DNA of 64,000 nucleotides from CAVYBY01 sp963766935 (GTDB lineage Bacteria > Actinomycetota > UBA4738 > HRBIN12): positions 248,001-312,000 of the forward strand of contig CAVYBY010000002.1 in NCBI GenBank assembly GCA_963766935.1. Direction: 5' to 3'. The translations under genes were made by a program, and so were the position numbers. Below the pieces are notes generated by a model. That model was not told the origin of the DNA, ran no database searches, and saw only the letters and a list, made by a program, of their open reading frames with translations. Positions 34,595-43,074 of the stretch are shown here, one piece after another (within the stretch, counting starts at the first letter, position 1; every line of letters begins with the position of its first letter).

Positions 34595-35955
34595 TCGATC
34601 CCGACGCCGCGCGGACGGGATCGGTTCTCCTGCCCGACGAGCCGGTGACGAACCTCGACGCCTACATCGCGCGAGGAGGGGGAGAGGCGCTCTCCCTGGC
34701 GCTTGCGGGATCGCCCGACGAGGTGATCGACGAGGTCACGGCCTCGGGCCTGCGGGGACGGGGCGGGGCGGGATTCCCGACGGGGATCAAGTGGCGGACG
34801 ATCCGGGATGACCCGTGCCCGACCACGTACGTGGTGTGCAACGGAGCCGACGGGGAGCCGGGGACGTTCAAGGACCGCTGGCTTCTTCGCCTCGACCCCT
34901 ACCGGGTGCTGGAAGGCGTCGCCATCGCCGCCCACGCCGTCGGCGCGAAGAAGGCGTTCATCGCGATCAAGGCGGCGTTCGAGCGAGAGCTCGGCGTCGT
35001 GCTGCGGGCCATGGCGGAGATGCAGGGCAGCGACATGCTCGGATCGGTGCCGGTCGAGGTCGTCCGGGGACCCGACGAGTACCTGTTCGGGGAGGAGAAG
35101 GCACTCCTGGAGGTGATCGAGGGGAACGATCCATTGCCTCGAATCCTGCCCGCATATCAGGTTGGGCTGTTCGCCGCGCAGGGGTCGCCCAACCCCACGG
35201 CGACGAACAACGTCGAGACGCTTGCGAACGTCCCGCACATCGTCCGGGAGGGCGCGGACCGGTTCCGGTCGCTCGGCACGCCGACCTCGCCGGGAACCAT
35301 GCTGTTCACCCTCTGCGGGGACGTGCGACGACCGGGCGTCTACGAGCTGCCGCTCGGCACGCCGCTTCGGACGCTCGTCGAGGATATCGGCGGAGGTGCG
35401 TTGCCCGGGCGGCAGGTCAAGGCCGTCATTCCCGGGGCCTCCGGGTCGACCCTGCCGGCCGGCCGGCTCGACGTCCCGATGGACTTCGACTCCATGAGGG
35501 CCGCCGGGTCCGGGCTGGGATCGGCGGGGTTCGTCGTCTACGACGACTCGGCCTGCATGGTGGGGGTCATCGCGAGCTTCTCCCGGTTCCTGTTCATCGA
35601 GTCGTGCGCCCAATGCCCGGCCTGCAAGCACGGGTCGGAGCAGATCACCGCGAGCCTCGACCGGATCGAGCAGGGAGCGGGTTCCGAGGATGATCTCGAG
35701 ACGGTGCTCGCTCGAACGTCCACCGTGACCGGCGGCCAGCGGTGCGCGCTTCCCACCGGGGAGGCGCTTCTGGTGAAGAGCGCCATCGCGTGTTTCGGAA
35801 GCGAGTTCGAGGAGCACCTCGGCCGAGCCTGCCCGCGGCCGAGATCGATTCCGTTCCCCAAGCTCCTGGACTTCGACGAGCGAACCCGGCGGTTCCGCTA
35901 CGACGATCGGTATCGGCTGAAGCGACCCGACTGGTCCTACGAGGAACCCGCGTGA
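34591..35955 (+). CDS. NuoF-like NADH-binding flavin/iron-sulfur subunit
   Basis: A 454-residue protein related to complex I NuoF and the diaphorase of NAD-reducing hydrogenases and formate dehydrogenases. The NADH/FMN site has GLRGRGGAGFPTGIKW and YVVCNGADGEPGTFKDR. The SLBB domain includes LCGDVRRPGVYELPLGTPL. The 4Fe-4S ligands are in ESCAQCPACKHG (CxxCxxC) plus GGQRCALPTGE. It stands alone, without nuoE or nuoG, between prk and a CBS gene, so its electron partner is unknown. GTG overlaps the prk stop and its own stop overlaps the CBS start. Confidence 0.9.
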   Translation: MIDPDAARTGSVLLPDEPVTNLDAYIARGGGEALSLALAGSPDEVIDEVTASGLRGRGGAGFPTGIKWRTIRDDPCPTTYVVCNGADGEPGTFKDRWLLRLDPYRVLEGVAIAAHAVGAKKAFIAIKAAFERELGVVLRAMAEMQGSDMLGSVPVEVVRGPDEYLFGEEKALLEVIEGNDPLPRILPAYQVGLFAAQGSPNPTATNNVETLANVPHIVREGADRFRSLGTPTSPGTMLFTLCGDVRRPGVYELPLGTPLRTLVEDIGGGALPGRQVKAVIPGASGSTLPAGRLDVPMDFDSMRAAGSGLGSAGFVVYDDSACMVGVIASFSRFLFIESCAQCPACKHGSEQITASLDRIEQGAGSEDDLETVLARTSTVTGGQRCALPTGEALLVKSAIACFGSEFEEHLGRACPRPRSIPFPKLLDFDERTRRFRYDDRYRLKRPDWSYEEPA

Positions 35956-36623
35956 AGGTCGGGGACCTCGCCACCGCGGATCCTTTGTTGGTTGGTCCCG
36001 ACGAGTGCCTGCGCACCGCCGCCCGTGCGATGACCGCACGCGATGTGGGCGCGGCGGTCGTCGAAGAGCAGAACGGGATGGTGGGGATCGTCAGCGAACG
36101 AGACATCCTTCGGGCGGTGGCCCGGGGGAGCGATCTCGACCTCACGCGGGTCGACGAGGTGATGACCCGCGACGTCGTGACGGTGGGTCCGCAGTGGGAG
36201 GTCTACGAGGCGACGGCGGAGATGGCCGATCACCACATCCGCCATCTGGTCGTGCGGGGCGACGGGGACGTGCTGGGGATCCTCTCGGTCCGGGACGTGC
36301 TCCTGGCCGGCCAGCGAGTGGAGCTCACGGGTGGTCATTGGGTGGTGCTCCGCGACCCGTTGACGTTCACGATCCGTGAGCGTCGCCGTCTTCAGCGGTA
36401 CCTGCTGATGCTGCGCGGGGAGGCTCCTGCCGAGTTCGAGCTCGGGGGCCTGATCGGCCTGCTCGTCGGGAGCTGGTCGTTGGAGGGACCCCTCCCGGAG
36501 GATCCCGAGGGACTGCGATCGATGCGCGCGGCGGACTACGAGCTGCTGCGGGCGGCCGTGCTCGCCGAGCTCCCCGACCTACAGCGCGCCGTGCACCCGG
36601 CCCCCGGCTGGCGGCGGAGGTAG
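35952..36623 (+). CDS. tandem CBS-domain protein with C-terminal helical extension
   Basis: A 223-residue protein. Two CBS motifs are at about residues 5-60 (DPLLVGPDECLRTAARAM, GIVSERDILRAVARG) and 70-120 (VMTRDVVTVGPQ, GILSVRDVLL), forming a Bateman module that binds adenine nucleotides. The remaining about 100 residues (RRLQRYLLMLRGEAPAEFEL) are unassigned. Overlapped starts make it part of the prk/NuoF-like operon, where an energy-sensing role is plausible. It ends 6 bp before transketolase. Confidence 0.84.
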   Translation: MKVGDLATADPLLVGPDECLRTAARAMTARDVGAAVVEEQNGMVGIVSERDILRAVARGSDLDLTRVDEVMTRDVVTVGPQWEVYEATAEMADHHIRHLVVRGDGDVLGILSVRDVLLAGQRVELTGGHWVVLRDPLTFTIRERRRLQRYLLMLRGEAPAEFELGGLIGLLVGSWSLEGPLPEDPEGLRSMRAADYELLRAAVLAELPDLQRAVHPAPGWRRR

Positions 36624-36629
36624 GGGCCG

Positions 36630-38711
36630 ATGACCGCTCGCTCGGGGACGGCGGATCTGGGGCTCGATGCAGAAGCGCTGGACGAACTATGCGTCACCAC
36701 GATCCGGGCCCTGTCGATCGATGCGGTCGAGCGGGCGAACTCCGGCCATCCGGGGATGCCGCTGGGGGCGGCGCCGGCGGCCTACGCGCTGTGGACCCGG
36801 TTCCTGCGACACAACCCGGCCGATCCCGCCTGGTTCGACCGGGATCGGTTCGTGCTCTCAGCCGGACACGCGTCGATGCTCCTGTATTCGCTGCTGCATC
36901 TGACGGGCTACGACCTTCCGCTCGAGGAGCTCCGGCGATTCAGGCAGTGGGGATCGAGGACGGCGGGGCACCCGGAGCACGGCCTCACGCCCGGCGTCGA
37001 GACCACGACCGGCCCGCTGGGCCAGGGGTTCGGCAACGCCGTGGGGATGGCGATCGCGGAAAGGATCATGGCCGGCCGCTTCAACCTTCCCGACCTTCAG
37101 ATCGTGGACCACCACACCTATGTCCTTTGCTCGGACGGCGACATGATGGAGGGGGTGGCCGCCGAGGCTGCTTCGCTCGCAGGCCATCTGGGCCTCGGCA
37201 AGCTGATCTGCCTCTACGACGACAACGGCATCTCGATCGACGGGCCTACCGATCTGTCCTTCAGCGAGGACGTGGGGGCCCGGTTCGATGCCTACGGCTG
37301 GCACGTGCAACGCGTCGAAGACGGCAACGACCTCGGGTCCCTCGAGCTGGCCATCGTCGCGGCTCGCGAGGAGTCCGAACGTCCGTCGATCGTCGTCGTG
37401 GCGACCCATATCGGGTTCGGTGCACCGACGAAGCAGGACTCGGCCGCCGCCCACGGGTCCCCGCTCGGCGCAGAGGAGGTCGCCGGATGGCGGGCTCGCC
37501 ACGGGTGGCCCGACACCGAGTTCTTCATTCCCGACGCGGCGCGGCGGAAATTCGCAGAGGTCGCGGAGAAGGGCGCCGCCGCTCAGGCGGACTGGAGTCG
37601 CCGGTTCGGTCGTTGGATGAACGCAGCTCCCGGCCTCGCCGACGAATGGTCCCGCACCATGGCGCGAGCTCTTCCCCTGGATTGGGAGTCCCATCTCCCG
37701 GACCTCTCGGACCAGAAGGCGATGGCGACCCGGAAGGCCTCGGGGCGGGTCCTCGCGGCCCTGGCCCCCGCGATCCCCGAGCTCGTTGGGGGATCGGCCG
37801 ACCTCACCGAGTCCAACAACACCGCGTTCCCCACGGAACCGTCGTTCGCTCGCGGTCGGTCCGGCCGGTATCTGCACTTCGGGGTCCGGGAGCACGCGAT
37901 GGGGGCGATCCTGAACGGGATTTCGCTGCACGGGGGTCTGCGGCCGTTTGGCGCGACGTTTCTGATCTTCTCCGACTACATGCGCCCGGCGATCCGCCTC
38001 GCCGCCCTCATGGCCCAACCCGTGATCTACGTCTTCACGCACGATTCCGTCGGGCTCGGGGAAGACGGGCCGACCCACGAGCCCGTGGAGCAGCTGGCCT
38101 CGCTGCGCGCCGTTCCCAACCTCATCGTGCTCCGCCCCGCCGATGCGGCGGAGACGACCGAAGCGTGGAAGGTGGCGCTCGAGCGGTTGGACGGACCCAC
38201 CGCGCTCGTGCTGACGCGCCAGGACGTCCCGGTCCTGGACCGTGAGCGGTTCGCCGCGGCGTCCGGCCTGGCGAGCGGCGCCTACGTGCTGGGCGAGATC
38301 GGCGCCGCGCCGGCCCGGGCGGCCGGGCCACCCGATCTCCTCCTGATCGCCACCGGCTCCGAGGTCGCGCTTGCCGTGGAGGCCGCCGAGATGCTGGCGG
38401 CGGACGGCATCTGCACCCGGGTGGTGTCGATGCCCTCGTGGGAGCTCTTCGAGCTCCAGTCCCCGGCGTATCGGGAGGCCGTGCTTCCACGATCCGTCCG
38501 GGCGCGGGTGGCGGTGGAGGCCGGCCGCTCCCAGGGATGGCACCGCTGGATCGGCCAGGACGGGCGCATCGTGGCCCTGGACCGGTTCGGCGCATCGGCT
38601 CCGGGGCCGACCGTCATGGCCGAGCTGGGATTCACCGCGGAGCGCGTGGCGCAGGAGTGCCGGATCACCGTCCAAACGGCGGGCAGGAGAAGCAGGTCGA
38701 GCCGCGTCTAG
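36630..38711 (+). CDS. tkt: transketolase
   Basis: A 693-residue thiamine-diphosphate enzyme of the pentose phosphate and Calvin pathways. NSGHPGMPLGAAPAAYALW, RDRFVLSAGHASMLLYSLLH and GPLGQGFGNAVGMAIAE form the substrate/TPP region. The TPP-binding motif is CSDGDMMEGVAAEAASLAGH to DDNGISIDG. The Pyr domain has FGVREHAMGAILNGISLHGG and GLGEDGPTHEPVEQLASLR. Length is usual. It follows the CBS gene by 6 bp in the prk cluster, which fits ribulose-1,5-bisphosphate regeneration. Confidence 0.96.
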   Translation: MTARSGTADLGLDAEALDELCVTTIRALSIDAVERANSGHPGMPLGAAPAAYALWTRFLRHNPADPAWFDRDRFVLSAGHASMLLYSLLHLTGYDLPLEELRRFRQWGSRTAGHPEHGLTPGVETTTGPLGQGFGNAVGMAIAERIMAGRFNLPDLQIVDHHTYVLCSDGDMMEGVAAEAASLAGHLGLGKLICLYDDNGISIDGPTDLSFSEDVGARFDAYGWHVQRVEDGNDLGSLELAIVAAREESERPSIVVVATHIGFGAPTKQDSAAAHGSPLGAEEVAGWRARHGWPDTEFFIPDAARRKFAEVAEKGAAAQADWSRRFGRWMNAAPGLADEWSRTMARALPLDWESHLPDLSDQKAMATRKASGRVLAALAPAIPELVGGSADLTESNNTAFPTEPSFARGRSGRYLHFGVREHAMGAILNGISLHGGLRPFGATFLIFSDYMRPAIRLAALMAQPVIYVFTHDSVGLGEDGPTHEPVEQLASLRAVPNLIVLRPADAAETTEAWKVALERLDGPTALVLTRQDVPVLDRERFAAASGLASGAYVLGEIGAAPARAAGPPDLLLIATGSEVALAVEAAEMLAADGICTRVVSMPSWELFELQSPAYREAVLPRSVRARVAVEAGRSQGWHRWIGQDGRIVALDRFGASAPGPTVMAELGFTAERVAQECRITVQTAGRRSRSSRV

Positions 38712-38752
38712 GCCACTAGGATGGGGTGTCGAACTCGGCAGAGGAGCACAGC

Positions 38753-39175
38753 GTGAGCATGAAGGACGTCATCGCCCGCCTGAAGCAGGTGCCGCTGTTC
38801 TCCGACTGTTCCGCCCGAGAGCTGGACACCATCGCCCGGGTCGTGAAGGACGTCCGGCACAAAGCCGGCACCGTCATCGCCCGTGAGGGCGAACCCGGGA
38901 TCGGCCTGTTCGTAATTGCCGGCGGCGAGGCCGAGGTCACGATCGGGGGCAGGAAGAAGTCCACGCTCGGCCCCGGTGAGTTCTTCGGCGAGATCGCTCT
39001 GCTGGACGGCGGCCCAAGGACCGCAACCGTGACCGCCGTGACCGACATCGACCTCCTCGGGCTCACCGAGTGGGTCTTCCGCGGCCTGATGCAGGAGCAC
39101 CCGCAGATCGCCATCAAGACGCTCCAGGCCATGGCCACGCGGCTTCGCAACGCGACGAAGTACGCCACGGCCTGA
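38753..39175 (+). CDS. stand-alone cyclic-nucleotide-binding (Crp-type) domain protein
   Basis: A 140-residue cNMP-binding domain without a DNA-binding part. VPLFSDCSARELDTIARVV, GTVIAREGEPGIGLFVIAGG, LGPGEFFGEIALLDGGPRTATV (phosphate-binding cassette, FGEIALL...RTA) and MATRLRNATK are typical. It presumably acts through protein contacts. GTG at 38753 has GAGGAG 6 nt upstream and is preferred to the GTG at 38726, which sits 3 nt from a TAGGAT -10-like element. The CysS-tail/GT2 gene follows 11 bp later. Confidence 0.85.
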   Translation: MSMKDVIARLKQVPLFSDCSARELDTIARVVKDVRHKAGTVIAREGEPGIGLFVIAGGEAEVTIGGRKKSTLGPGEFFGEIALLDGGPRTATVTAVTDIDLLGLTEWVFRGLMQEHPQIAIKTLQAMATRLRNATKYATA

Positions 39176-39186
39176 CCTCCGGTCGC

Positions 39187-40098
39187 ATGGGCGACCCTCC
39201 CGAGGACGTCCTGGAGCTGGCTCGCCGGCGCGCCGATGCGAGGGCGGCCCGCGATTTCGAGGCGGCCGACGCGCTGCGCGCCCTGATCGAGGCGTCGGGG
39301 TGGAGCGTGCGCGACGATCCCGACGGCTCGTTCGCCCTCGAGCCGGCAGCGTTCGAACCGGCCCGGCGCATCCGCGCCGGCGACGTGGTCTCGGTTCTTC
39401 ACGAGCCGGCCACCGCCGACGCGAGCATCCAGTGGGTCTGCGAGGGCTGGCCGGCGGACATCGACCGCGCCCTGGCGGCGTTTCGTGCCCACGCCGGCGA
39501 GCGGAGGTTGCAGTTCGTCGTCGCCGACGTCACCGGCGAGCCCGCCGGTCGGTGGGGCCCCGGCGTGGAGGTCGTTTCGCTCGAGGACGGCACCGGGTGG
39601 GCGGCGGCCCGCAACGCCGGCCTCAGACGGAGCCGGGGTCGGCTGATCCTGGCGATGGACGGCTCGATCGAACCGGCCGGGGATGTCGTCGGCCCGGTGC
39701 TGGAGGCACTCGAGGACGAAGCCCTCGGTGTGTGCGGTCCCTTCGGTGTGACGACGGCCGATCTGCATCAGTTCGAGCCCACCGACGGGCCGGCATGCGA
39801 CGCGATCGAGGGCTACCTGATGGCGTTTCGACCCGACGTCCTGGAGCGCGCCGGCTTCTTCGACGAGCACTTTCGCTGGTACCGCACGGCCGACATCGAG
39901 TGGTCGTTCCGCGTGCGCGAGGCCGGCTACCAAACGCGTGTCGTCGAGGTGCCGGTGACGCGGCACGAGCACCGGATGTGGTTCGAGACGCCCCCCGCGG
40001 ACCGGGCCCGGTGGTCGAAGCGGAACTTCTACCGGTTTCTCGATCGCTTTCGCGATCGATGGGATCTGGTGGGCTCGGGGCGTCCGGACTCGGGCTGA
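39187..40098 (+). CDS. fusion of a cysteinyl-tRNA-synthetase-tail-like domain to a family 2 glycosyltransferase-like domain
   Basis: A 303-residue protein. Residues 6 to about 50 (LARRRADARAARDFEAADAL, IEASGWSVRDDPDGSF) match the extreme C-terminus of CysS. From about residue 60 it is GT2-like: TGWAAARNAGLRRSRGRLIL, GYLMAFRPDVLERAGFFDEH and ADIEWSFRVREAGYQTRVV. The usual DxD metal motif is replaced by MDGS and the ED site by TADIEW, so catalysis is doubtful. No synthetase core is present. ATG 11 bp after the cNMP gene; convergent with ftsH. Confidence 0.75.
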   Translation: MGDPPEDVLELARRRADARAARDFEAADALRALIEASGWSVRDDPDGSFALEPAAFEPARRIRAGDVVSVLHEPATADASIQWVCEGWPADIDRALAAFRAHAGERRLQFVVADVTGEPAGRWGPGVEVVSLEDGTGWAAARNAGLRRSRGRLILAMDGSIEPAGDVVGPVLEALEDEALGVCGPFGVTTADLHQFEPTDGPACDAIEGYLMAFRPDVLERAGFFDEHFRWYRTADIEWSFRVREAGYQTRVVEVPVTRHEHRMWFETPPADRARWSKRNFYRFLDRFRDRWDLVGSGRPDSG

Positions 40099-40107
40099 CC
40101 GCCGGGG

Positions 40108-42117
40108 TCAGTCGACGGTTGGCATCGGCGGCGCCGGTGGCAACCGGATGCCGCGCACCCGGCGCGGGTCGGCGGGCCGTGCCGCCTCGGCCGCCGCCGC
40201 CGCCGCTTCGCGTTCCGGGTTCTGCTCGCGGCGGACGACCTCGTGATCCGGGATCGGCTTCGTGCCGTCCGCGTAGGCGCCGAGGTCGTCGCCGTCGATG
40301 GTCTCGACGACGAGCAGCAGGTTCGACAGTTCATCCAGCAGGGACCGCTTGCTCGACAGGATCTGCTCGGCTCGTTCGTGCGCCTCGTTGAGCAAGCGGG
40401 TGATCTCCGAGTCGATCAGCTCGGCCGTGTGGCCGGACACCTTGCCCTGGACTCCCGGATTCCACCAGGAGGAGGCGTCGTCGCGACCGAGGGACATCGG
40501 GCCGACCTTGTCGCTCATGCCGTACTCGGCAACCATCGCCCGAGAGATCTGTGTGGCCTTCTCGAGGTCGTTCTGGGCGCCGGTCGAGATCTCCCCGAAC
40601 ATCAGCTCCTCGGCGACGCGTCCGCCCATCGCGAACGCGAGCATGTCGCGGAGCTCGGGCTCGGTCGCAAGGAACCGGTCCTCGAGCGGCCGTGTCATCG
40701 TCAGACCCAGCGCGGCCGTGCCCCGCGGCACGATCGTCACGCGGTGCACCGGGTCGACGTTGTCGGAGAAGTGGGCGACGAGCGCGTGGCCCATCTCGTG
40801 CGCCGCGACCCGCACCTTCTCTTTCTCGTTCATGACGCGCGACTTCCGCTCGAGCCCGGCCGTCGCGCGGTCGATGGCCTCCTCGAGGTCGTGCATCGTG
40901 ACGCTGTTCTTGTCGCCGCGCGCCGCGAGCAGGGCGGCCTCGTTCACGATGTTCTCCAGGTCGGCGCCCGTCGACCCCGGCGTCCGGGCCGCCAGCATGC
41001 GGAGGTCGACGCTCGGGTCGAGCGCGACCCCACGCGCGTGGACTCTCAGGATGTCCTCGCGGCCCAGCAGGTCCGGCCGGTCGACGACGACCTGACGGTC
41101 GAAGCGGCCCGGCCGAACGAGCGCCGGGTCGAGCACGTCCGGCCGGTTGGTCGCGGCCATGATGATCACGCCCTTCGACGCGTCGAATCCGTCCATCTCG
41201 ACGAGGAGCTGGTTGAGCGTCTGCTCGCGCTCGTCGTGCGCGCCGAAGCCCGAACCCATGGCGCCGGAGCGGCCCTTACCGATCGTGTCGATCTCGTCGA
41301 GGAATACCAGGGCGGGCGCCTTCTCCTTCGCCTGCTGGAACAGCTCACGGACGCGGGCGGCGCCGAGCCCGACGAACATCTCGACGAACTCCGAGCCGCT
41401 CATGAAGAAGAACGGCACGTTGGCCTCGCCGGCCACGGCGCGCGCCAGCAGCGTCTTGCCGCACCCGGGCGGTCCCAGCAGGAGGACGCCCTTGGGGATG
41501 CGGCCACCGAGCCGCTGGTACTTCTTCGGGTTGCTGAGGAAATCGACGATCTCCCTCAGCTCGTCGCGGGCCTCGTCGACGCCGGCGACGTCGGCGAACG
41601 TGGTCTTCATCTCTTTGCGGTCGTAGATCTTGACCTTGTTGCGGCCGAGGTTGAGCGCACCGGTCGCGGCGCCGCCGGCTCGCCGGAAGAGGAACCAGTA
41701 CGCGACGCCGAACAGCAGGATAAAGGGCAAGACGTTGACGAGCAGCCCCACGAGGACGCTCGGCTGCGAACCCTCGTAGTCGACGTGCGCCGCCGTAAGC
41801 TGCTCGGTGAGCGGCTGGGTGTCGTAGTTGGGGGGCAGCGTGGCCGTCACGTCGACCTGCCCGCCGTCCTTCTCGATCGTCCCGGAGATCGATGTCGCGC
41901 TGATCTTCACGGGCGTCCCGTCGACCACCTGGCCGGCGTTGACCGCCTGGATGAACCCGCCGAGCGAGATCGCCTCGGTGTTGGCGTTTCGCAGGAGGCT
42001 GCTCACCAGGAGCAGACCGACGAACAGCACGAGGATCGAGACCCAGGCCATCCGGGGGCGGGGGACGTTGGGAGTGCCGTCGGCGGAGCCTTTTCGCTGG
42101 CGATTGTTTTCGGGCAT
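40108..42117 (-). CDS. ftsH: ATP-dependent zinc metalloprotease FtsH
   Basis: A 669-residue membrane AAA protease. Helix 1 is at about residues 24-42 (AWVSILVLFVGLLLVSSLL), then a short outer loop, and helix 2 (VGLLVNVLPFILLFGVAYWF) at about 122-142. The AAA module has Walker A GPPGCGKTLLAR, Walker B APALVFLDEIDTIG and the SRH MAATNRPDVLDPALVRPGRFD. The zinc site is HEMGH (more often HEAGH) with the distal ligand near QNDLEKATQ. It degrades membrane and regulatory proteins. The C-terminus is alanine-rich. Divergent from sigR. Confidence 0.96.
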   Translation of the reverse strand: MPENNRQRKGSADGTPNVPRPRMAWVSILVLFVGLLLVSSLLRNANTEAISLGGFIQAVNAGQVVDGTPVKISATSISGTIEKDGGQVDVTATLPPNYDTQPLTEQLTAAHVDYEGSQPSVLVGLLVNVLPFILLFGVAYWFLFRRAGGAATGALNLGRNKVKIYDRKEMKTTFADVAGVDEARDELREIVDFLSNPKKYQRLGGRIPKGVLLLGPPGCGKTLLARAVAGEANVPFFFMSGSEFVEMFVGLGAARVRELFQQAKEKAPALVFLDEIDTIGKGRSGAMGSGFGAHDEREQTLNQLLVEMDGFDASKGVIIMAATNRPDVLDPALVRPGRFDRQVVVDRPDLLGREDILRVHARGVALDPSVDLRMLAARTPGSTGADLENIVNEAALLAARGDKNSVTMHDLEEAIDRATAGLERKSRVMNEKEKVRVAAHEMGHALVAHFSDNVDPVHRVTIVPRGTAALGLTMTRPLEDRFLATEPELRDMLAFAMGGRVAEELMFGEISTGAQNDLEKATQISRAMVAEYGMSDKVGPMSLGRDDASSWWNPGVQGKVSGHTAELIDSEITRLLNEAHERAEQILSSKRSLLDELSNLLLVVETIDGDDLGAYADGTKPIPDHEVVRREQNPEREAAAAAAEAARPADPRRVRGIRLPPAPPMPTVD

Positions 42118-42143
42118 GTGACCTCAATCTTCCCATCGGCCTT

Positions 42144-42170
42144 GGGATGTGACAGTCCGCCTACACTGTC
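42144..42170 (+). promoter_or_regulatory. possible SigR/SigH-type autoregulatory promoter
   Basis: GGGATG (42144-42149), 18 nt, GTC (42168-42170) resembles the SigR consensus GGGAAT-N18-GTT with exact spacing but three mismatches. An overlapping TACACT (42162-42167) could be a housekeeping -10. Upstream of sigR and downstream of the divergent ftsH start. Confidence 0.28.
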
Positions 42171-42224
42171 GGCCCCGAGACGGGCTGGCGGGATCGGCCA
42201 CCTGGGGGACGCGTTCGGAGGACG

Positions 42225-42824
42225 ATGGCACAGGCAGCGGCAACCGACGACGAGGCACTGCGAGAGCGCTTCGACCGTGAGGTTCTTCCCTTGCTGCCCA
42301 GCATGTACGGTGCGGCCCTTCGCCTCACGCGGAATCCGACCGACGCCGAGGATCTCGTCCAGGAGACCGTTCTTCGGGCCTTCCGCGGATTCTCGGGGTT
42401 CAAAGAGGGGACGAACCTCAAGGCCTGGCTCTACAGAATCCTCACAAACGGGTTCATCAACACCTACCGGAAGAAGCAGCGGGAGCCACAGATCGTCGAC
42501 GGCCCCGACGACCTGGAGGAGTGGTATCTGTTCGACCGGATCGGGGCCCAGGGGGCCGAGGGCTCGGCCGAGGACGCGGTTCTCGATCGCATGCCCGACG
42601 AGGACGTGAAGCGTGCCCTGGAGTCGATCCCGGAGAACTTTCGGATCCCGGTGCTCCTGGCCGATGTGGAGGGATTCAGCTACAAAGAGATCGCCGACAT
42701 CATGTCCACACCCATCGGAACGGTCATGAGCCGCCTCCATCGGGGAAGGAAGGCGCTTGAAAAGGCGTTGTGGGACACAGCGAAGGAGCGGGGCCTAGTG
42801 GACGGGGACCATGGCGATTCCTGA
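42225..42824 (+). CDS. sigR: ECF sigma factor of the SigR/SigH (thiol-oxidative stress) group
   Basis: A 199-residue sigma factor. Region 2 has LPSMYGAALRLTRNPTDAEDL and VQETVLRAFRGFSGF, followed by TNLKAWLYRILTNGFINTYR; region 4 has IPVLLADVEGFSYKEIADIM and GTVMSRLHRGRKAL. In Streptomyces and mycobacteria the group controls thiol homeostasis, including mycothiol genes. It overlaps the following rsrA-like gene by 14 bp, so the pair is co-translated, the usual sigma/anti-sigma arrangement. Divergent from ftsH with a possible self-regulated promoter. Confidence 0.92.
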   Translation: MAQAAATDDEALRERFDREVLPLLPSMYGAALRLTRNPTDAEDLVQETVLRAFRGFSGFKEGTNLKAWLYRILTNGFINTYRKKQREPQIVDGPDDLEEWYLFDRIGAQGAEGSAEDAVLDRMPDEDVKRALESIPENFRIPVLLADVEGFSYKEIADIMSTPIGTVMSRLHRGRKALEKALWDTAKERGLVDGDHGDS

Positions 42825-43074
42825 TTGTGGACCGGAGTGTCAAGAGACCTTGCGTGAGGTCGAGCGCTTCCTCGACGGCGAGCTCGACGACGTGGTCCGG
42901 ATCCGCATCGAGCATCACCTCTCCGACTGCAATCCGTGCATGAAGCGAACCGAGTTCCGCCGCTACGTGCGAGTCGTGGTCGCGTCCAAATGCGGGTCCG
43001 AAGAGCCGCCCGACGGTCTCAAGGATCGGATCCTCGAGTTGCTTCGCCAGCAGGAGCCCCGGGAGACCGGTTGA
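42811..43074 (+). CDS. rsrA: zinc-binding anti-sigma factor RsrA (mycothiol-system anti-sigma)
   Basis: An 87-residue zinc-associated anti-sigma protein. The redox switch motif is complete: H36-x3-C40-x2-C43 in HHLSDCNPC, with extra cysteines C6 and C10 near the N-terminus. In RsrA the zinc-bound reduced form binds SigR and disulfide formation releases it. ATG at 42811 lies inside the end of sigR. The stop overlaps the TTG start of the decarboxylase gene. Confidence 0.92.
   Translation: MAIPDCGPECQETLREVERFLDGELDDVVRIRIEHHLSDCNPCMKRTEFRRYVRVVVASKCGSEEPPDGLKDRILELLRQQEPRETG

Noticed and set aside
40243..42609. Long open frame opposite ftsH and sigR
   Set aside because: High-GC antisense shadow. 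The ftsH frame has full AAA and protease motifs, while the opposite frame is arginine/valine-rich and matches nothing.
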